Assembly (NCBI GenBank): GCA_964350875.1
Contig: CAYGLT010000054.1
Coordinates: 1-16,326 of the forward strand
Reading direction: 5' to 3'
DNA: 16,326 nucleotides
Origin: JAHBXC01 sp964350875
GTDB lineage: Bacteria > Planctomycetota > Phycisphaerae > Phycisphaerales > UBA1924
Each line of letters opens with the position of its first letter. The stretch's first letter is position 1. Below, one piece after another: positions 14,378 through 16,326 of the stretch. Position numbers and translations under genes: made by a program. The notes below the pieces were generated by a model. The model was not told the origin of the DNA and did not search any database. It saw only the letters and a program-made list of their open reading frames with translations.

Positions 14378-14830
14378 TCAGGCGTTGCCGGCGGAAAGTT
14401 CCTCGTCAGCAACGAGATAGAACCGGGCGATGTCCGCGAGGAATTCCTCGCCCGACGCGACCTTGAAGGTGTACGCGCCCTCCATCGTTCCCCACGCGGT
14501 CGGCAGCGGGCAATGGCTGGAGTACTCGAACGACTGGCCGGGCTCGAGTTCGGGCTGAGCGCCGATCACGCCCTCGCCCTCAACCTCCTGACGCTCGCCA
14601 TGCGCATCGACGATCACCCAGCGACGGCGGAGCAGTTTCACCCAGCGGTCGCCCTCGTTCACGATCCTCACCCGGTACGCGAACACATACCGCCGATCGA
14701 ATGGATCGGAATGCTCCGGCACATACGCCGGCTCCACGGCGATCTTCACCCCGTGCGTCACCGTGACCGAACCGAGGGGCCTTCCCTGGCGCGGTCGAGC
14801 GTTTGGTTCACGAATCGCGTTCTTTGCCAC
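14378..14830 (-). CDS. apaG: ApaG family protein (DUF525), GTG start
   Basis: ApaG proteins are small fibronectin-III-like beta-sandwich proteins, also found as a domain in FBXO3; linked to Co2+/Mg2+ efflux and diadenosine tetraphosphate phenotypes in enterobacteria, with no settled molecular activity. The 150-residue protein shows the family core: RYVFAYRVRIVNEG (47-60), VKLLRRRWVIVDAHG, then EVEGEGVIGAQPELEPGQSFEY with the Gly-x-Gly-x-x-Gly loop at 85-90, and TAWGTMEGAYTF. The start is GTG at 14830, supported by GAGGAG at 14837-14842 with 6-base spacing; no ATG lies in this frame upstream of the conserved part. It is divergent from mscL and starts the minus-strand series. Confidence 0.95.
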   Translation of the reverse strand: MAKNAIREPNARPRQGRPLGSVTVTHGVKIAVEPAYVPEHSDPFDRRYVFAYRVRIVNEGDRWVKLLRRRWVIVDAHGERQEVEGEGVIGAQPELEPGQSFEYSSHCPLPTAWGTMEGAYTFKVASGEEFLADIARFYLVADEELSAGNA

Positions 14831-14875
14831 AGCAGACTCCTCTCCCGAATCGGCTCCCGGAACTCCTCCGCCGAA

Positions 14876-14881
14876 ACGATA
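14876..14881 (-). promoter_or_regulatory. Possible TATCGT -10 box of apaG
   Basis: On the minus strand GGTATCGT lies 45 bases before the GTG start and fits TAnnnT with the same GG prefix seen at the mscL and membrane-protein boxes. No clear -35 is visible. Confidence 0.3.
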
Positions 14882-14952
14882 CCAATCTCCTGCCCACCGT
14901 GCGCGCGGCCGCCCCCGCTCCCGGTCGGCGCCCGTCCGCCCCCCGAATCCGG

Positions 14953-14958
14953 TACACT
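14953..14958 (+). promoter_or_regulatory. TACACT -10-like box upstream of mscL
   Basis: GGTACACT lies 70 bases before the mscL ATG, giving a predicted leader of about 60 bases that includes a GC hairpin at 14973-14989 and the ribosome binding site. Confidence 0.45.
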
Positions 14959-14972
14959 GGCCCCCAACACTC

Positions 14973-14989
14973 GGGAGGGCCGGCCTCCC
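14973..14989 (+). other. Hairpin in the predicted mscL leader
   Basis: GGGAGG (14973-14978) and CCTCCC (14984-14989) are perfect arms with a 5-base loop. The self-complementary CCCCCGGGGG follows at 15003-15012, just before the GGAG Shine-Dalgarno at 15016-15019. The first arm itself resembles a Shine-Dalgarno sequence. Confidence 0.4.
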
Positions 14990-15028
14990 CCCTGTCCATT
15001 AACCCCCGGGGGCTTGGAGCGCACGCCA

Positions 15029-15457
15029 ATGGGTTTCGTCAAGGAATTTCGTGATTTCGCCATGCGCGGCAATGTCATCGACATGGCCGTGGGCATCGTC
15101 ATCGGCGGGGCGTTCGGCACCATCGTCAAATCCATGGTCGACGATGTCCTCATGCCCCCCATCGGCATGGCCCTGGGCCGCGTCGATTTCTCCGAACTTG
15201 GCATCACCCTCCAGCAGGCGGGCGTGAGCGAGGCGGGCGAGGAGATCCCCGCCGTCGTCATCCGCTACGGCAACTTCATCAACGCGCTGATCGCGTTCAT
15301 CATCATCGCGTTCGCGCTCTTCATCGTCATCAAGGCGATGAACACCGCGCGTGAGAAGTTCGAGAAGAAGGCCGAGGAAGCACAGGCCCCCGCCGCCGTC
15401 CCCGAGGATGTGCAGGTGCTCCGCGAGATCCGCGACCTGCTCCAGAAGCAGGGCTGA
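15029..15457 (+). CDS. mscL: Large-conductance mechanosensitive channel MscL
   Basis: MscL is a homopentameric inner-membrane channel that opens under membrane tension to release solutes on osmotic downshock. The 142-residue length fits the family (about 136). It starts with the amphipathic helix MGFVKEFRDFAMRGNVIDMA. The pore-lining first membrane helix (about 17-44) is Gly-rich (VGIVIGGAFG) and ends VDDVLMPPIG, the family signature. A periplasmic loop (about 50-80) follows, then the second helix (83-104, NALIAFIIIAFALFIVIKAMN is split by no gap) and a charged cytoplasmic helix ending LREIRDLLQKQ. ATG 15029 has GGAG 9 bases upstream; the frame is open to 14513 but the extra part crosses the promoter and overlaps apaG. 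It is probably monocistronic, ending at tandem hairpins. Confidence 0.97.
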   Translation: MGFVKEFRDFAMRGNVIDMAVGIVIGGAFGTIVKSMVDDVLMPPIGMALGRVDFSELGITLQQAGVSEAGEEIPAVVIRYGNFINALIAFIIIAFALFIVIKAMNTAREKFEKKAEEAQAPAAVPEDVQVLREIRDLLQKQG

Positions 15458-15468
15458 TCCACGACCCC

Positions 15469-15491
15469 ACCTCTCCTCTCAGGGGAGAGGT
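15469..15491 (+). other. First of three tandem hairpins after mscL
   Basis: Bases 15469-15478 and 15482-15491 pair as a 10-bp stem (one T-G wobble) with a 3-base loop, 11 bases after the mscL stop. No T-run follows. The CCTCTCC/GGAGAGG arms have the look of a dispersed intergenic repeat. Confidence 0.5.
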
Positions 15492-15512
15492 CGATGCTCG
15501 GCACGAGCATCG
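15492..15512 (+). other. Second tandem hairpin after mscL
   Basis: CGATGCTC (15492-15499) and GAGCATCG (15505-15512) form a perfect 8-bp stem, extendable by one G-C pair to leave a 3-base loop. It abuts the first hairpin with no spacer. Confidence 0.5.
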
Positions 15513-15548
15513 GGAGACTGGCTGACAGTTCATCACTGACTCACACAA

Positions 15549-15583
15549 ACGGGTCGAGCCAACGCTCGGCCCGTTTCTCTTTT
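15549..15583 (+). terminator. Rho-independent terminator between mscL and the DoxX-like gene
   Basis: Bases 15549-15559 and 15564-15574 form an 11-bp stem with one T-G wobble and loop CAAC, followed on the plus strand by a T-rich tract to 15583. It ends mscL transcripts. On the minus strand the stem is followed by TTTGTGTG, so it may also stop the converging DoxX-like gene, whose stop codon is 11 bases away. Confidence 0.8.
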
Positions 15584-15594
15584 CCGCCAGCCGC

Positions 15595-16038
15595 TCACGA
15601 CCTGTGCGCGTCCCGCCTGACTTCGCCCCCGATCACGAACGCCGCGCCCAGCAGCATCGCGTCCTTGATCAGGTACTGACCCTCCGGAGTCGGCACGAAC
15701 GGCGGCGTCACCCAGCACACATCGTGCTTCAGCACGAGCGCCGCGATTGTCCCCGGCAGACGCACCGCCAGCAGCAGAATCCCCACCCTGATCAGGCGCG
15801 GCCAGAGAAGACAGACCCCGATCGCCGCCTCCCACGCGCCCAGCACGCGCACCATCTCCTCGGGCGATCCGAAGTAGATCGTGTGCGCGAGCAGCGACGA
15901 CGCCGTCGTGTGCCCGAAGACCTTCAGCAGCCCGAACCACAGAAAGAACAGGCCGAGGAACCACCGATGCATCGGGTGGCCGAGCGCGGCCATGCCTCTG
16001 GCGATCTTCGCGTCGATCTTATCGATGCGCGGATGCAT
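15595..16038 (-). CDS. DoxX-like small membrane protein
   Basis: The 147-residue protein has four predicted membrane helices (about 25-41, 62-80, 83-103 and 121-139). The DoxX/DUF417-like layout shows FLWFGLLKVFG in the first helix, VLGAWEAAIGVCLLWPR across the second, and EGQYLIKDAMLLGAAFVIGGE in the last. Proteins of this superfamily sit in the inner membrane, and a few are linked to quinone or thiosulfate chemistry; the substrate here is unknown. The N terminus (1-20) is short and charged. ATG 16038 has no Shine-Dalgarno, but TATTCT ends 6 bases upstream. The DinB-family gene ends only 12 bases upstream, so both read-through and a private leaderless promoter are possible. The assignment to DoxX rather than DUF417 is uncertain. 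Confidence 0.8.
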   Translation of the reverse strand: MHPRIDKIDAKIARGMAALGHPMHRWFLGLFFLWFGLLKVFGHTTASSLLAHTIYFGSPEEMVRVLGAWEAAIGVCLLWPRLIRVGILLLAVRLPGTIAALVLKHDVCWVTPPFVPTPEGQYLIKDAMLLGAAFVIGGEVRRDAHRS

Positions 16039-16044
16039 CCGCCC

Positions 16045-16050
16045 AGAATA
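16045..16050 (-). promoter_or_regulatory. TATTCT -10-like box, leaderless position, for the DoxX-like gene
   Basis: On the minus strand TATTCT is followed by GGGCGG and then ATG 16038. It occupies the bases immediately after the TGA of the upstream DinB-family gene, inside a 12-base gap. Confidence 0.5.
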
Positions 16051-16326
16051 TCACACCCCCATCACCGCGCGCATGGTGTGCACCTGCCCGATGTGGTACG
16101 CGTCGTGAGGGAGCATCTCCGCGAGTTTCTTCGCGTTCTCTTCGCTCTTCCCGATCGCGTCGGCCATCAGTTCATGGCTCGCCGCGAACCGCGCCTTGGC
16201 CTCGGCCCACGCGGCGTCGGTGACGGCTTCGGGGGATTCCCAGTTGCCGCGAGCGATCTTCTCCTTATCCAATGCCTCGCCCGGCTCCAGCATGCGCACC
16301 ATCTCGCCGCGCCAGAACACGATGTG
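16051..16326 (-). CDS. DinB/DfsB-family protein, C-terminal part (cut by window edge)
   Basis: Only the last 91 residues are visible. The frame is open to the window edge, so the true start lies beyond it; the GTG at 16320 is internal. The visible part begins HIVFW at the edge, matching the first metal-ligand helix of DinB four-helix bundles (His then Trp four residues on), and ends PHDAYHIGQVHTMRAVMGV with the second and third ligands in H-x-x-x-H. All three expected metal His are therefore present. DinB-fold proteins are metal-dependent transferases or hydrolases acting on thiols and other small molecules; the substrate is unknown. It is followed after 12 bases by the DoxX-like gene in the same direction. 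Confidence 0.82.
   Translation of the reverse strand, partial: HIVFWRGEMVRMLEPGEALDKEKIARGNWESPEAVTDAAWAEAKARFAASHELMADAIGKSEENAKKLAEMLPHDAYHIGQVHTMRAVMGV

Noticed and set aside
14513..15028. N-terminal extension of mscL
   Set aside because: It overlaps apaG and crosses the promoter-like box; MscL homologues begin with the M-x-F-x-x-E-F helix found at 15029.
1..16326. CRISPR array, tRNA or rRNA gene, insertion sequence or prophage
   Set aside because: I saw no regularly spaced repeats, no tRNA-like cloverleaf or TTCGANTC arm in the gaps, no transposase or integrase motifs, and no abrupt change in composition.

Overview
This is a GC-rich bacterial window of dense protein-coding sequence with thirteen genes, no RNA genes and no mobile elements. 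The gene content suggests a planctomycete, most likely of the Phycisphaerae type. Pointers are a very long Ala/Glu-rich helical lipoprotein, a tpiA-secG-yicC cluster, a leucyl-tRNA synthetase of about 970 residues that lacks the usual zinc-knuckle CxxC, and a conserved-looking membrane protein with paired CxxC motifs. The lineage is an inference from gene content only; no rRNA is present.

Layout. At 122-2965 (minus) a 947-residue coiled-coil lipoprotein ends in a clear rho-independent terminator. A 350-base divergent region separates it from a plus-strand block: tpiA (3316-4098), secG (4163-4597) and yicC (4594-5481, apparently with a CTG start), then a kinase-fold phosphotransferase (5635-6942) and a secreted PDZ-domain protein (7050-8231). 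That block meets a minus-strand series end to end, with an 18-base gap. In transcription order the minus series is apaG (14830-14378), a DJ-1/PfpI protein (14249-13665), a membrane protein with HExxH and CxxC motifs (13622-12774), folC (12725-11217) and leuS (11174-8250). mscL (15029-15457, plus) is divergent from apaG. It converges, across three tandem hairpins, on a DoxX-like membrane protein (16038-15595) and the C-terminal part of a DinB-family protein cut by the window edge.

How the genes work together. Most are housekeeping: glycolysis (tpiA), protein export (secG), RNA turnover (yicC), translation (leuS), folate metabolism (folC), osmotic protection (mscL) and protein repair or stress (DJ-1). 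I see no defence island, prophage or biosynthetic cluster.

The most interesting signal is regulatory. Four minus-strand genes (leuS, folC, the membrane protein, doxX-like) lack a Shine-Dalgarno sequence and instead carry a TAnnnT -10-like hexamer 6-8 bases before the ATG, as expected for leaderless mRNAs. Eight other genes have a recognisable Shine-Dalgarno sequence; secG has neither a clear one nor a leaderless spacing. Four genes (tpiA, secG, PDZ, mscL) share the hexamer TACACT at ordinary promoter distances. The window therefore looks like a mixture of leadered and leaderless genes using the same -10 element.
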